Part shown: positions 1-9,008 of the stretch, one piece after another
How positions within the stretch are numbered: position 1 is the first letter of the stretch
Layout: every line of letters starts with the position of its first letter
Assembly (NCBI RefSeq): GCF_023634655.1
Contig: NZ_JAMKMS010000014.1
Location: 62,001 to 126,000 of the forward strand
DNA length: 64,000 bases
Direction of reading: 5' to 3'
Source: Vibrio methylphosphonaticus
Lineage (GTDB): Bacteria > Pseudomonadota > Gammaproteobacteria > Enterobacterales > Vibrionaceae
Translations under genes and position numbers: made by a program
Notes under the pieces: generated by a model
Databases searched by the model: none
Told to the model about the DNA's origin: nothing
The model's input: only the letters and a program-made list of their open reading frames with translations

Positions 1-1
1 T

Positions 2-661
2 CAGCAGCAAGTCGAGCAGGCAAAATTTGAGAAAGCAACGCAAGATAAAGCCCTAATTGAATCAGAACTTAAACAGTTACAAAGTCAAATAGAGCCGCAT
101 TTTTTATTCAATACTTTGGCAAACATTAACGTCCTAATTGATTACGATAAAAATCAAGCAAAGGAAGTGCTAGACAAACTCACTGTGCTGCTGCGAGGCT
201 CTATGTCTCGCCATCGAGAGCGCCAAGTCGATGTTGCTTCTGAAATCGCATTGATTGAAGCATATCTCGGTATTCAGCAGGTCCGGTTGGGTGAAAGGCT
301 GACCTATAATATAGATATTCCAGCTGAACTCGATACGTTTCATCTTCCTCCATATCTTCTTCAACCTTTGGTTGAGAATGCCGTAATACATGGCATAGAA
401 CCTAGTGTCGCAGGTGGACATATTCAAATAAAAGGCCGAGTAGAAAAGGGAGGGTGTACGTTACAGGTGATTGATTCCGGTGGCGGGTTCGGAGCGGTTG
501 AAAATGAGATTGGGGCAGGTCATGGCATTGGTTTGGCCAATGTGAGAGAGCGCTTATCGACACTATACGGCAAGGCATCTTCTCTTTCTGTTAGCGCCGG
601 GCAGGAACAGGGCGTCGTATCGACCATCATCTTACCGTCGCCGATAAATAAGGAAGTATAA
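2..661 (+). CDS. LytS-type sensor histidine kinase, C-terminal part
   Basis: The reading frame is open from base 2, so the gene starts upstream of the window and only about 219 C-terminal residues are present. A coiled stretch rich in Gln, Glu and Lys leads into the H-box IEPHFLFNTLANI, whose His is the phosphorylation site of the His_kinase (PF06580) family. It is followed by the N-box (PPYLLQPLVENAVIHG) and the G-box (GHGIGLANVRERL). Proteins of this class normally have an N-terminal membrane sensor, which is not visible here. The gene ends one base before the LytTR regulator, so the two form a two-component pair in one transcript. The signal sensed cannot be told from this fragment. Confidence 0.92.
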   Translation, partial: QQQVEQAKFEKATQDKALIESELKQLQSQIEPHFLFNTLANINVLIDYDKNQAKEVLDKLTVLLRGSMSRHRERQVDVASEIALIEAYLGIQQVRLGERLTYNIDIPAELDTFHLPPYLLQPLVENAVIHGIEPSVAGGHIQIKGRVEKGGCTLQVIDSGGGFGAVENEIGAGHGIGLANVRERLSTLYGKASSLSVSAGQEQGVVSTIILPSPINKEV

Positions 662-662
662 A

Positions 663-1448
663 ATGAATTCAGTGACCGCAATTATTGCTGATGATGAACC
701 ACTGCTTAGGTTTCATTTGGACAAGATGTTAGCAGAAACATGGCCCGAATTGACGATAGTCGATACTTGTGAAAATGGAGAACGAGCACTCGAAGCCATT
801 AAGGTGCATCAACCTAGTGTGGCTTTTCTTGATATCCAAATGCCTGGAATGACGGGCATCGACGTGGCGAATCGAGTGGTTGCCCTAGAGAAGAAGCACC
901 AACTGACGGCACCGTTGATCGTCTTTGTTACCGCGTTTGATCAATATGCTATCTCTGCGTTTGAGGCGAACGCTATTGATTACGTTCTTAAGCCTGTACA
1001 AGAGGATAGACTCTTGGAAACCTGCCAACGCGTTAAGCAGCGCTTATCATCCTCAGACAGCGATGGTGTAATGCAAACTCTGATGGCTAAAATTGAGCAC
1101 CTTTCTGTTGGGGGAACGAAGCAATATACAAAATGGATTAAGGCGACAAAGCAAGATGAGATTCATGTGCTTGCCGTGGATGATATCGTTTATGCAAAAG
1201 CCGAAGATAAATACATTACTTTAGTTGTATCTAGCGATCAGGGTTATCAAGAGTATATCCTGCGTAGTTCTATCAAAGAATTAACCAGCCAGCTTGATTC
1301 AGATTTGTTTTGGCAAATACATCGTTCAACGTTAATCAATGTCAATCGGTTAGACAAAGTGAAAAAAGATATCACCGGAAAAATGTTTGTTTATATCGCC
1401 GGGACGAAACTGCCAGTTAGCCGCGCAATGCAGTCTTTGTTTCGTTAA
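663..1448 (+). CDS. LytTR-family response regulator
   Basis: A 261-residue DNA-binding response regulator and the partner of the kinase just upstream. The receiver domain (about residues 5-125) has the acidic pair D10-D11, the phospho-acceptor D57 in FLDIQMPG, and a conserved Lys in the YVLKPVQ segment. The C-terminal half (about 155-258) has the LytTR pattern, with a IHVLAVDDIVYAKAEDKY strand and an LINVNRLDKV segment near the end. The ATG lies one base after the kinase stop, which implies translational coupling. Target promoters are unknown. The stop codon runs directly into a heptanucleotide repeat. Confidence 0.93.
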   Translation: MNSVTAIIADDEPLLRFHLDKMLAETWPELTIVDTCENGERALEAIKVHQPSVAFLDIQMPGMTGIDVANRVVALEKKHQLTAPLIVFVTAFDQYAISAFEANAIDYVLKPVQEDRLLETCQRVKQRLSSSDSDGVMQTLMAKIEHLSVGGTKQYTKWIKATKQDEIHVLAVDDIVYAKAEDKYITLVVSSDQGYQEYILRSSIKELTSQLDSDLFWQIHRSTLINVNRLDKVKKDITGKMFVYIAGTKLPVSRAMQSLFR

Positions 1449-1497
1449 GCTCTAAGCTCTAAGCTCTAAGCTCTAAGCTCTAAGCTCTAGATTCTAG
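1449..1497. repeat. Heptanucleotide tandem repeat (GCTCTAA)n
   Basis: Five perfect copies of GCTCTAA, then GCTCTAG and ATTCTAG, directly after the TAA of the LytTR gene. The unit itself ends in TAA. Such arrays arise by strand slippage. The array is outside the coding frame, so copy-number change would alter only the 3' end of the transcript. Confidence 0.95.
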
Positions 1498-1516
1498 TTA
1501 CCGCGTAACGTTATAT

Positions 1517-1909
1517 TTAAAATGACAGCTCTTCGCATAGCTCTAATGGTAGGCCGTCTGGGTCTTTAAAAAAAGTGTAGCGTTTTCCTGTGTATTCATC
1601 GACTCGAATAGGTTCGACATCGATACTCTGATTCGTCAACCATGCCACGGAATGGGCGATATTCTCGACAGTAAAAGCTAAGTGTCTTAGCCCTTGAGCT
1701 TCTGGTGTATCGGGGCGAAGCGGAGCATTAGGGAAAGAAAACAACTCAATTTGCGTTCCGTCAGGTAAAGCGAGATCCAATTTATGGGAGTCGCGCGCTT
1801 CACGGTAGTTTTCATCCAATACAGCGAGTCCTAAAATTTGAGTATAGAAGTGCTTCGATACCGTATAATTAGAACAAATGATAGCAACATGATGTGTGCC
1901 TTTTAACAT
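1517..1909 (-). CDS. yaeR: YaeR-type glyoxalase-like metalloprotein
   Basis: A 130-residue single-domain member of the vicinal oxygen chelate superfamily, close in length and pattern to E. coli YaeR (129 residues). Two beta-alpha-beta-beta-beta modules are visible, with likely metal ligands H7, E55, H76 and E123 (THHVAI, QIELFSF, LRHLAF, PLELCEE). The family is related to lactoylglutathione lyase, but the substrate of YaeR-type proteins is not settled. The gene stands alone, convergent with the LytTR gene, with its ATG at 1909. Confidence 0.88.
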   Translation of the reverse strand: MLKGTHHVAIICSNYTVSKHFYTQILGLAVLDENYREARDSHKLDLALPDGTQIELFSFPNAPLRPDTPEAQGLRHLAFTVENIAHSVAWLTNQSIDVEPIRVDEYTGKRYTFFKDPDGLPLELCEELSF

Positions 1910-2011
1910 GAAAACCCTACCTACAATGGATGGGTAACAGTCGGTAGAGTACTACCGTTGTTACCATGCTTGTTATCTTAATACGACTGATATAAGTAAT
2001 ATGATGCCTTG

Positions 2012-2935
2012 TTATAGAGACAGTCGTTCTGGAAGCACAGACATAACATAGTCAATAAATACACGCATTCTGGCGGGCAAATATTTCGTTTGTGCGTATT
2101 GAAGTGCGATAGCCCCATGGTAATTACTTTTGATCGTCCAGTCAGCTAAGACTTGAACCGCACTGCCATCCTCTAATGCTTCTTTGATCACAAAATCATG
2201 AAATATCCCAATGCCTAATCCTTCTTTCACTCCACTTAATCTCAATTGAGAGTGATTGACCGCAAATCGACCGGATACTTTTACTGTTAGGAATTCATCG
2301 TCTTTTAAGAAGTCCCAAATGTTATCTCTTCCTGTCTCTGCCAAGTAAAGGCAATCATGATGAGTGAGGTCATTGGGTGTCATTGGTTGTCCATGCTGAG
2401 CAATGTAAGCGGGGCTTGCACACAATACCAAGTTAGTGGGACCAACGTGTTTCATAACTAAATTTTCGTCTGGCTTATCGGTTAGCTTAAACGCCACATC
2501 AACCCCCATTCGCATCAAGTCGATGTCTCCATCGAGAGCCCTGACCTTAAGCTGTATTTCGGGGTATTGCTTTAAAAACGGTGTGATAAAAGGCTGCAAT
2601 ACTGAGTTTAGAAAAGCTTCCGGAGCACCAACGGTTAAACTACCACTTGGGACGGTATGATCGGATTGGGAAACCTCTATTGCTTGCTGAGCCGCATTCA
2701 CCATAAGGACACTTTGGTCGTAGACTTTTTGTCCTGCTTGGGTAATCACAAGCTTTCGTGTGGTTCGCTCAAATAATTTGACCGATAGGGCGCTTTCTAA
2801 TCGAGTGATGGTTTTTGACAATGCAGAAGGTGTCACGCCAAGGTTTTTTGATGCCGCGGTAAAGCTACCTTCGTTTACCACCATAATGTAGGAGGCGAGA
2901 TCAGGCAGTAGACTGATTAGTTTATGGTTAAACAC
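2012..2935 (-). CDS. LysR-family transcriptional regulator
   Basis: A 307-residue LysR-type regulator. The N-terminal winged helix-turn-helix (about residues 8-66) carries the typical VVNEGSFTAASKNLGVTPSALSKTI pattern, and residues 95-300 form the periplasmic-binding-like effector domain. The gene is divergent from kbl with about 170 bases between them, so it could control itself and perhaps kbl-tdh, but no effector is suggested by sequence. It resembles the CrgA/AaeR-like subgroup of one-gene LysR regulators common in proteobacteria. Confidence 0.9.
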   Translation of the reverse strand: MFNHKLISLLPDLASYIMVVNEGSFTAASKNLGVTPSALSKTITRLESALSVKLFERTTRKLVITQAGQKVYDQSVLMVNAAQQAIEVSQSDHTVPSGSLTVGAPEAFLNSVLQPFITPFLKQYPEIQLKVRALDGDIDLMRMGVDVAFKLTDKPDENLVMKHVGPTNLVLCASPAYIAQHGQPMTPNDLTHHDCLYLAETGRDNIWDFLKDDEFLTVKVSGRFAVNHSQLRLSGVKEGLGIGIFHDFVIKEALEDGSAVQVLADWTIKSNYHGAIALQYAQTKYLPARMRVFIDYVMSVLPERLSL

Positions 2936-3107
2936 TATTGTTGCCTCAGATTCACTAATGGTTTTCCATCTTAAGGGATAATCGTTTTCTTCACAATGAA
3001 CTAGAATGGTTTCATTAAAGACTCACCAGACTGGTACGTGTCTTTCCCTACGCAACCTATGCACGCTATATAAGTGATGCAAATAGGATTATAAAAAGGA
3101 ATCTAAG

Positions 3108-4301
3108 ATGTCTTCTGCATTCTACCAACAAATCCAAGATCAAATTGAAGAAGTAAAAGTGGAAGGACTGTACAAGTCTGAACGCATCATTACTTCACAA
3201 CAAAAAGCAGCCGTGAAAATTGCTTCGGGCGAAGAAGTGCTTAACTTCTGTGCCAACAACTATTTAGGTCTTGCTAATCACCCTGAGCTTATTAAAGCCG
3301 GTCAAGTTGGTATGGATGAACATGGTTTTGGTATGGCGTCTGTTCGTTTTATATGTGGTACGCAAGACATCCATAAAGAACTCGAGCAGAAATTGTCGAC
3401 TTTCTTAGGTAAAGAAGACACGATCCTTTATACCTCTTGTTTTGATGCAAACACGGGTTTGTTCGAAACCATTTTAGGTAAAGAAGATGCGATTATTTCA
3501 GATGCATTGAATCATGCTTCAATCATCGATGGCGTACGTTTGTGTAAAGCAATGCGTTTCCGCTACGCAAACAACAACATGGCTGAACTTGAAGCGCAAC
3601 TGATTGCTGCAAAAGAAGCAGGTGCTCGTCACACGCTTATCGTTACTGACGGTGTTTTCTCTATGGATGGTGTTGTTGCAAACCTTCCTGCTATTTGTGA
3701 CTTAGCCGATAAGTATGGCGCATTAGTGATGGTCGATGACTCTCACGCCGTTGGCTTTATGGGCAAGTCTGGCGCAGGTACACATGAGTACCATGACGTT
3801 GTTGACCGTATCGACATCATTACCGGTACGCTAGGTAAAGCGATGGGTGGCGCATCAGGTGGTTACACATCTGGTAAGAAAGAAGTGATTGATTGGTTAC
3901 GCCAGCGCTCTCGTCCGTACTTGTTCTCTAACTCTGTAGCACCAGCAATTGTTAATGCATCGATCCGCGTTCTAGACTTACTAGAAGAAAGTGGCGATTT
4001 GCGTGACCATCTGTGGGAGAACGCGGCACATTTCCGTACTCGTATGGAAGACGCTGGTTTCACTATGGGTGGAGCAGACCACGCTATCATCCCAATTATG
4101 TTAGGCGACGCTAAAGTGGCGGCAGAATTTGCAGAACGTGCGCTTGAAAAGGGCATTTATGTCGTTGGTTTCTCTTTCCCTGTCGTACCGAAAGGGCAAG
4201 CTCGTATCCGTACTCAAATGTCTGCAGCGCACTCGCGTGAGCAACTTGATCGCGCTATTGATGCGTTTATTGAAGTTGGTAAAGAGATGGCAATCATCTA
4301 A
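3108..4301 (+). CDS. kbl: 2-amino-3-ketobutyrate CoA ligase
   Basis: A 397-residue pyridoxal-phosphate enzyme that cleaves 2-amino-3-ketobutyrate with CoA to glycine and acetyl-CoA, the second step of threonine degradation. It shows the alpha-oxoamine synthase pattern: VMVDDSHAVGFMG for PLP ring contacts and TGTLGKAMGGASGG, with K244 as the Schiff-base lysine. The length agrees with E. coli Kbl (398). The AAAGGAATCTAAG segment before the ATG gives a good ribosome site. It is followed by tdh on the same strand, 127 bases downstream, as in other gammaproteobacteria. Confidence 0.97.
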   Translation: MSSAFYQQIQDQIEEVKVEGLYKSERIITSQQKAAVKIASGEEVLNFCANNYLGLANHPELIKAGQVGMDEHGFGMASVRFICGTQDIHKELEQKLSTFLGKEDTILYTSCFDANTGLFETILGKEDAIISDALNHASIIDGVRLCKAMRFRYANNNMAELEAQLIAAKEAGARHTLIVTDGVFSMDGVVANLPAICDLADKYGALVMVDDSHAVGFMGKSGAGTHEYHDVVDRIDIITGTLGKAMGGASGGYTSGKKEVIDWLRQRSRPYLFSNSVAPAIVNASIRVLDLLEESGDLRDHLWENAAHFRTRMEDAGFTMGGADHAIIPIMLGDAKVAAEFAERALEKGIYVVGFSFPVVPKGQARIRTQMSAAHSREQLDRAIDAFIEVGKEMAII

Positions 4302-4343
4302 TTCTTGCTCACAACTAAGCAAGTATTAAGTGAATGAGTCAAC

Positions 4344-4371
4344 GAACGAGCGTTAATTATAGCGCTCGTTC
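4344..4371. repeat. Inverted repeat in the kbl-tdh gap
   Basis: GAACGAGCG and CGCTCGTTC form a perfect 9-bp stem with a 10-base AT-rich loop. No U-tract follows, so it is not a canonical terminator. It may protect the kbl transcript end or modulate read-through into tdh. Confidence 0.6.
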
Positions 4372-4390
4372 AACATTAGAATTGTATTTT

Positions 4391-4410
4391 CACTTGCTGT
4401 ATCGCAAGTG
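4391..4410 (+). other. Small hairpin just upstream of tdh
   Basis: CACTTGC, a 6-base loop and GCAAGTG form a perfect 7-bp stem ending 18 bases before the tdh ATG. With the inverted repeat at 4344-4371, it makes two hairpins in the intercistronic leader. A role in tdh translation or mRNA stability is inference. Confidence 0.5.
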
Positions 4411-4428
4411 GGAATTATAGGTAACAAC

Positions 4429-5460
4429 ATGAAAATTAAAGCACTTTCAAAACTAAAGCCTGAAGAAGGCATTTGGATGACCGAGGTTGAGAAGCCTGAA
4501 ATGGGTCATAATGATCTTCTTATCCGCATCAAGAAAACTGCTATTTGTGGTACTGATGTTCACATCTACAATTGGGATGAATGGTCTCAAAACACGATTC
4601 CTGTTCCTATGGTAGTAGGGCACGAGTACGTGGGCGAAGTTGTTGGTATTGGCCAGGAAGTTCGTGGCTTTGAAATTGGCGACCGTGTATCTGGCGAAGG
4701 TCATATTACCTGTGGTCACTGTCGTAATTGCCGTGGTGGTCGTACTCACCTTTGTCGCAATACAACCGGCGTCGGTGTAAACCGAACGGGTGCATTTTCA
4801 GAATACCTTGTGATTCCAGCGTTCAACGCATTTAAAATTCCAGCAGGCATCTCTGACGATCTTGCGTCTATTTTTGACCCGTTTGGTAATGCTGTTCACA
4901 CCGCACTATCTTTTGACCTTGTGGGTGAAGATGTACTGATTACGGGTGCAGGTCCGATTGGCATCATGGCCGCCGCTGTTGCGAAACACGTTGGTGCACG
5001 TCATGTTGTTATTACTGATGTTAACGAGTACCGTCTAGATCTTGCCAAGAAAATGGGTGTGACTCGCGCGGTTAACGTTGTGGAAGAGAAGCTTGAAGAT
5101 GTCATGAGCGAACTCGGCATGACGGAAGGTTTTGATGTGGGCCTAGAGATGTCGGGTAACCCATCAGCATTTAACAGCATGCTTGTTAACATGAACCACG
5201 GCGGTAAGATCTCCCTGCTAGGTATTCCACCATCGGATATGGCGGTAGACTGGAACCAAGTCATTTTTAAAGGCTTAGTGATTAAAGGTATCTACGGTCG
5301 CGAAATGTTCGAAACTTGGTACAAGATGGCAAGTTTGATTCAATCTGGCTTAGATTTATCACCAATCATTACCCACCACTTCAAGGTAGATGACTTCCAA
5401 GCAGGCTTCGACGCTATGCGTAGCGGGCTTTCTGGCAAGGTTATCCTTGATTGGGAATAA
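4429..5460 (+). CDS. tdh: L-threonine 3-dehydrogenase
   Basis: A 343-residue zinc-dependent medium-chain dehydrogenase that oxidises L-threonine with NAD+ to 2-amino-3-ketobutyrate, the substrate of Kbl encoded just upstream. From the chosen start, C40, H65 and E66 are the catalytic-zinc ligands, and C95, C98, C101 and C109 are the structural-zinc cysteines. A Rossmann GAGPIG motif follows near residue 172. An in-frame start 21 bases upstream exists, but the ATG at 4429 gives the N-terminus (MKIKALSKLKPEEGIW) that aligns with E. coli Tdh (341 residues). A terminator follows. Confidence 0.97.
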   Translation: MKIKALSKLKPEEGIWMTEVEKPEMGHNDLLIRIKKTAICGTDVHIYNWDEWSQNTIPVPMVVGHEYVGEVVGIGQEVRGFEIGDRVSGEGHITCGHCRNCRGGRTHLCRNTTGVGVNRTGAFSEYLVIPAFNAFKIPAGISDDLASIFDPFGNAVHTALSFDLVGEDVLITGAGPIGIMAAAVAKHVGARHVVITDVNEYRLDLAKKMGVTRAVNVVEEKLEDVMSELGMTEGFDVGLEMSGNPSAFNSMLVNMNHGGKISLLGIPPSDMAVDWNQVIFKGLVIKGIYGREMFETWYKMASLIQSGLDLSPIITHHFKVDDFQAGFDAMRSGLSGKVILDWE

Positions 5461-5466
5461 AAAATA

Positions 5467-5491
5467 GCACTCCATAACGGGGTGCTTTTTT
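5467..5491 (+). terminator. Rho-independent terminator after tdh
   Basis: GCACTCC and GGGGTGC pair (one G-U) around a short loop and are followed by a T6 run, directly after the tdh stop. Confidence 0.9.
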
Positions 5492-5566
5492 ATTCTAGGC
5501 CTGCCGTATATTATAAACCGACGCGGCCTACTTATAAGATGCCCATTTTAAACGAAAAGACTTACT

Positions 5567-5812
5567 ATGAATTTAGATATCAATGCACTTAAACACCACC
5601 AGTTGGTTGAAGATGGTCAACTAGAGGGGTGTTATATTCATCAGCCAGTAGCGGGCAGTCAAGAAGACGACGAAACGGTTTTGGCAGAGGCACAAGCGCT
5701 GGAAAAATTGGGATATAAAGTGGTGCAGGTTCAAGCAAAACGTGGAACAACGACGTTTGCTGAGGCTATGCAAGAACTTGCTCTTAAGACTGGTCACCAA
5801 CCTAAGAACTAA
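5567..5812 (+). CDS. Small hypothetical protein
   Basis: An 81-residue acidic, soluble protein that I do not recognise. It has no signal peptide or membrane segment. The middle (residues 38-75) has an alpha-beta look (AEAQALEKLGYKVVQVQAKR), compatible with a small two-layer fold. The ATG follows a weak ribosome site. Support comes from the clean frame, the position after a terminator and the Vibrio-like codon use. No partner genes suggest a function. Confidence 0.6.
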   Translation: MNLDINALKHHQLVEDGQLEGCYIHQPVAGSQEDDETVLAEAQALEKLGYKVVQVQAKRGTTTFAEAMQELALKTGHQPKN

Positions 5813-6274
5813 GATCAACGATACCGTGGGGCCGCTTTGCGTTTGTGAGTCATAGTCTACGGTAGTGAGTCGAAATCTACGGTTATAGTAGTACCTAAAG
5901 GTGTTTAGGTAGGTAAACCGTTGTAAAGTAGTTTGGTCAACGACTTGTTGACCAAATTCACAGCCATTCATTTGTGATATCAACCTTTGGGTGAATTATC
6001 TTTACCCTGAATCACCTATCTCTGCCTAGAATCACCTATCTTTACCTTGAAGCACCTTCGTCCCATTTTCAGTTTGTGCCGCAGAGTGCGAGTAAATCCT
6101 CACCAGAAACAGACTAGTTTTGCTAAAGGTAGTTCCAGTCGTTGAGATGCGTGAAAAGTCCCAAACGCTGTTGCTTCTTAAAATCCAGCGAGTCACTTTT
6201 TAACATTTGGTAAGTCACTATTACCTTATTCGTTCATAACACTAGTCGCTCACAACACTAGCCACTTGAAACAG
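5813..6274. repeat. Non-coding gap with degenerate short tandem repeats
   Basis: No gene is supported in these 460 bases. Three degenerate tandem blocks are visible. At 5845-5884 there are two 20-base copies of GTGAGTC...CTACGGT. At 5995-6050 there are about three 20-base copies built on ATCACCTATCTTTACCTTGA. At 6235-6266 there are two 16-base copies of CATAACACTAGTCGCT with three mismatches, a few bases beyond the stop of the minus-strand DUF457 gene. Confidence 0.75.
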
Positions 6275-7303
6275 TTAACGTCGAGAACTTAATTTCATGG
6301 CCTGCAAGTTCGCATCAATGGTTTGATTGCCCATTAAGCGAAGCCAAAGTGGCGCGAGTAAGTCAAAATCTTTCTCACTAGGGTAACGTTGAGTCGCCTC
6401 AAGTAACGCCCAATTTCCGCTCTTATCCAGTTCTGCAAATACAAACTCAAACGACAGGTTATTTGCCATCCCTAAACGCAAATCAGACACGATTAGCTTG
6501 TTGTCTTCGACTCGGTAGTTCAAATAGTCATGAGAAAAGGCTTTAAGTCCTGTCAATGTGCTAGGTTTTTCTTCTAAAGGCCAATGACCTAATGGACGAG
6601 AAATGAAATTGATGTGTTTGTCTTTATCAAGCACCGATGCCAAGCCTTCCCAATATTGTCCATCATCCATGACAACAATACGCCAGAGAACGGTATTGAA
6701 TGCCGTTGGTGTAATGAGTACTTGTTGATTAGGCAGATTCTGGGCGACTAAGTTCTGTTCAACGCGATCAGCAATGAACTGCTGTGACAGGTAACCCCAG
6801 CCTAAATACAGAGTCGATAACAACACAACACGTTGGCACCATTTCCCCCCCTTTTGCTTGAAGACTAGAGCCACACCAATGGCAAACAATAACGGTAGTG
6901 TATACAAAGGGTCGATGATGAACACGTTGCGAAGCTCAAAGTAACCGTCAAAGGGCCAAATAAGCTGCGTGCCATAGGTGGTCATCGCATCCAACAGAGT
7001 GTGAGTGACTAACACACTGACAGTTAAAAAGAACACTCTGGAAAATGTCCAGAATGAATCAGAGTAACGACGACAATATAGCCATGAAATTAACAACGCG
7101 ATAGGTGGAAGTATAAGCAAAGAGTGACTAAACCCTCTGTGCTTAATCGTATTTTGAACCGCGTCGCCATAATCCAGAACGACATCTAAATCAGGTAATG
7201 TGCCCAAGAGAGCGCCGGCGAGTAACACCTTCGCATTACACTGTTTTCCCGCAATCGCTCCAGCGACGGTTGCACCTAGCGCGGCTTGAGTAATAGAATC
7301 CAT
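6275..7303 (-). CDS. DUF457 (YdjM-like) membrane-bound metal-dependent hydrolase
   Basis: A 342-residue integral membrane protein of the LexA-binding inner membrane-associated hydrolase family (PF04307). The N-terminal half carries the conserved family motifs MDSITQAALGATVAGA, GALLGTLPDLDVVLDY, HRGFSHSLL and VLVTHTLLDAMTTYGTQLIWPF. Their His and Asp residues are thought to bind metal. Four to five membrane spans are predicted in residues 1-170, followed by a soluble C-terminal region. The substrate is unknown for the family. No SOS box was seen upstream. Confidence 0.88.
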   Translation of the reverse strand: MDSITQAALGATVAGAIAGKQCNAKVLLAGALLGTLPDLDVVLDYGDAVQNTIKHRGFSHSLLILPPIALLISWLYCRRYSDSFWTFSRVFFLTVSVLVTHTLLDAMTTYGTQLIWPFDGYFELRNVFIIDPLYTLPLLFAIGVALVFKQKGGKWCQRVVLLSTLYLGWGYLSQQFIADRVEQNLVAQNLPNQQVLITPTAFNTVLWRIVVMDDGQYWEGLASVLDKDKHINFISRPLGHWPLEEKPSTLTGLKAFSHDYLNYRVEDNKLIVSDLRLGMANNLSFEFVFAELDKSGNWALLEATQRYPSEKDFDLLAPLWLRLMGNQTIDANLQAMKLSSRR

Positions 7304-7633
7304 ATCGACCGTATTTTATATGATTAAAAGGCTACATTGCTTCAAAAAGTAAATGGAAGCCGTTGTAGAGTCAAACTTATCATACGTTCAAGTCTCTCTA
7401 TTTACCTACTTTTACATAATTGTTTAGTGAAATTCTTTCTGAATAATGAAAGTTAAGATTTACTGGTCAGTTTGTTCAGCTTTTGCTAGATAGGTTTTTG
7501 TAATTCAGAAATGGTTATTTAGCGTTGTAAACTCGACTTTATAAACCTAATCGTGGTTTTTCAATCGCCTAGAGCTTTTTGTGCTCCTCACTTTCGTGAG
7601 GAGCACTGATGTTGTTACCGGAGAAAAATAAAA
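7304..7633. other. AT-rich gap with a strong inverted repeat
   Basis: No coding region is supported. It holds the promoter region of the DUF457 gene and the 3' end of the MFS transcript. At 7581-7606 an 11-bp perfect stem (GTGCTCCTCAC / GTGAGGAGCAC) with a TTTC loop lies 28 bases beyond the MFS stop. It is probably the 3' structure of that transcript, although no clear U-tract follows on the minus strand. Confidence 0.7.
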
Positions 7634-8818
7634 CTACGCCGTTTGTGCCAAATTATGAGTTGTACGTTTATCAAGGTGACCACTCAAACGGGTTAGAGCC
7701 AGTGCGGTAAGCACGATTAGCGCACCAATCCACGGGGTATGCATCAAACCCATTTTTGAGACAATCACACCGCCTCCCCAAGAGCCCAGAGCAATACCTA
7801 CGTTAAACGCTGCAATATTTAAACCAGATGCGACATCGACAGCATCAGGGGCGAATTTCTCGGCCAGTTTTACAACGTAAACTTGTAGCCCAGGAACATT
7901 ACCGAAAGCAAACGCCCCCCATACTAAAATGGTGGCTACCGCGGCAATTGGGTTTACAGCAGTAAAGTTAAAGACAACTAGGATGGTAGCGAGTCCTGAA
8001 AAAATAATCGTTAGCGCTTTAATTGGTCCCATCTTATCGGCCATTTTGCCCCCGCAAATATTACCAATCGCTACCGACACACCGTATACAAGCATAATTA
8101 GGCTGACAGCATTTGAGCTAAACCCGGATACATCTTCAAGGATTGGTGCTAAGAATGTAAAGGCTGTGAAGGTTCCCCCGTATCCCAGTGCCGTAATGGC
8201 ATAAACGAGGAGTAACCTCGGTTGAGTCAACACGTTTAGTTGTGCGGACAGTTTAGCTGCAGGAGGCTGTTTTAGGTTGTTCGGAACTAAGAAAGCGCTG
8301 CCAATAAGAGCAATAAGGCCTAACAGCGCAACAATTAGAAATGTCGATTGCCAGCCAAAACTCTGACCAATATAAGTCCCCAGTGGCACACCTGTGACTA
8401 GCGCGACGGTTAATCCTGTAAACATTATCGCAATTGCGCTCGCTGCTTTCTCTTTGGGTACGAGACCTGTCGCGATCGTAGAGCCGATTGAGAAAAACAC
8501 ACCATGGGCAAGACCTGTCAAAATACGAGCAACGATAAGGGTGTTATAACCAGGTGCTTGCCATGCCAATACGTTGCCTAACACAAATAGTGACATAATA
8601 GTAAGTAGTACGTGTTTGCGGTTCCATTTTCCGGTTAGCGCCGTTAAAACAGGTGCGCCAATTGCTACACCAAGAGCATACAGACTCACCAGTAGTCCTG
8701 CTGATGGTAGTGAGACATTTAAATCAGACGCCATAGTAGGGAGCAGTCCTACTATCACGAACTCGGTTGTTCCAATAGCAAAGGCGCTGAGCGTCAGTGC
8801 GAGAAGGGCTAGTGGCAT
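7634..8818 (-). CDS. MFS transporter, AraJ/YdhP-like DHA1 family
   Basis: A 394-residue inner membrane protein with twelve predicted spans. It begins with the family hallmark LTLSAFAIGTTEFVIVGLLP (motif D1-like). It has a GKWNRKH loop between spans 2 and 3, an ARILTGLAHGVFFSIGS span 4 and a GVPLGTYIGQSFGW segment (antiporter-type motif C). Members are proton-driven exporters of sugars, purine nucleosides or drugs. The divergent LysR gene at 9009 is the likely regulator. The substrate cannot be read from sequence. Confidence 0.9.
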   Translation of the reverse strand: MPLALLALTLSAFAIGTTEFVIVGLLPTMASDLNVSLPSAGLLVSLYALGVAIGAPVLTALTGKWNRKHVLLTIMSLFVLGNVLAWQAPGYNTLIVARILTGLAHGVFFSIGSTIATGLVPKEKAASAIAIMFTGLTVALVTGVPLGTYIGQSFGWQSTFLIVALLGLIALIGSAFLVPNNLKQPPAAKLSAQLNVLTQPRLLLVYAITALGYGGTFTAFTFLAPILEDVSGFSSNAVSLIMLVYGVSVAIGNICGGKMADKMGPIKALTIIFSGLATILVVFNFTAVNPIAAVATILVWGAFAFGNVPGLQVYVVKLAEKFAPDAVDVASGLNIAAFNVGIALGSWGGGVIVSKMGLMHTPWIGALIVLTALALTRLSGHLDKRTTHNLAQTA

Positions 8819-8942
8819 ATCATTTACTCTCTTAAGTTAGGTTCGAATACAGAGCAACAGATACGTTCTTCAACATTTTGCTGCACCGTGATTTGATAGG
8901 AAAGATTCTGAGCGAAAAGTAGATTGCGAAAAATAGGTTATT

Positions 8943-8961
8943 TAACAAATAATATTTGTTA
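8943..8961. promoter_or_regulatory. Candidate LysR operator between MFS and LysR genes
   Basis: TAACAAAT-AAT-ATTTGTTA is a perfect 8-bp dyad with a 3-base centre. It contains a T-N11-A type arrangement, in the divergent promoter region about 50 bases upstream of the LysR gene. Its position fits an autoregulatory LysR site. Inference only. Confidence 0.5.
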
Positions 8962-9008
8962 TAAATGCAATAATTGAGCGTAAATTGATGAGTAAATGGA
9001 AGTGAAGC

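Noticed and set aside
3000..3107. Riboswitch upstream of kbl
   Set aside because: No conserved glycine- or other riboswitch core was recognised in this 100-base leader. It looks like an ordinary promoter.
5845..6266. CRISPR array or integron attC sites
   Set aside because: The repeats are tandem without spacers, short and degenerate. No cas genes, integrase or attC-like inverted core sites are present.
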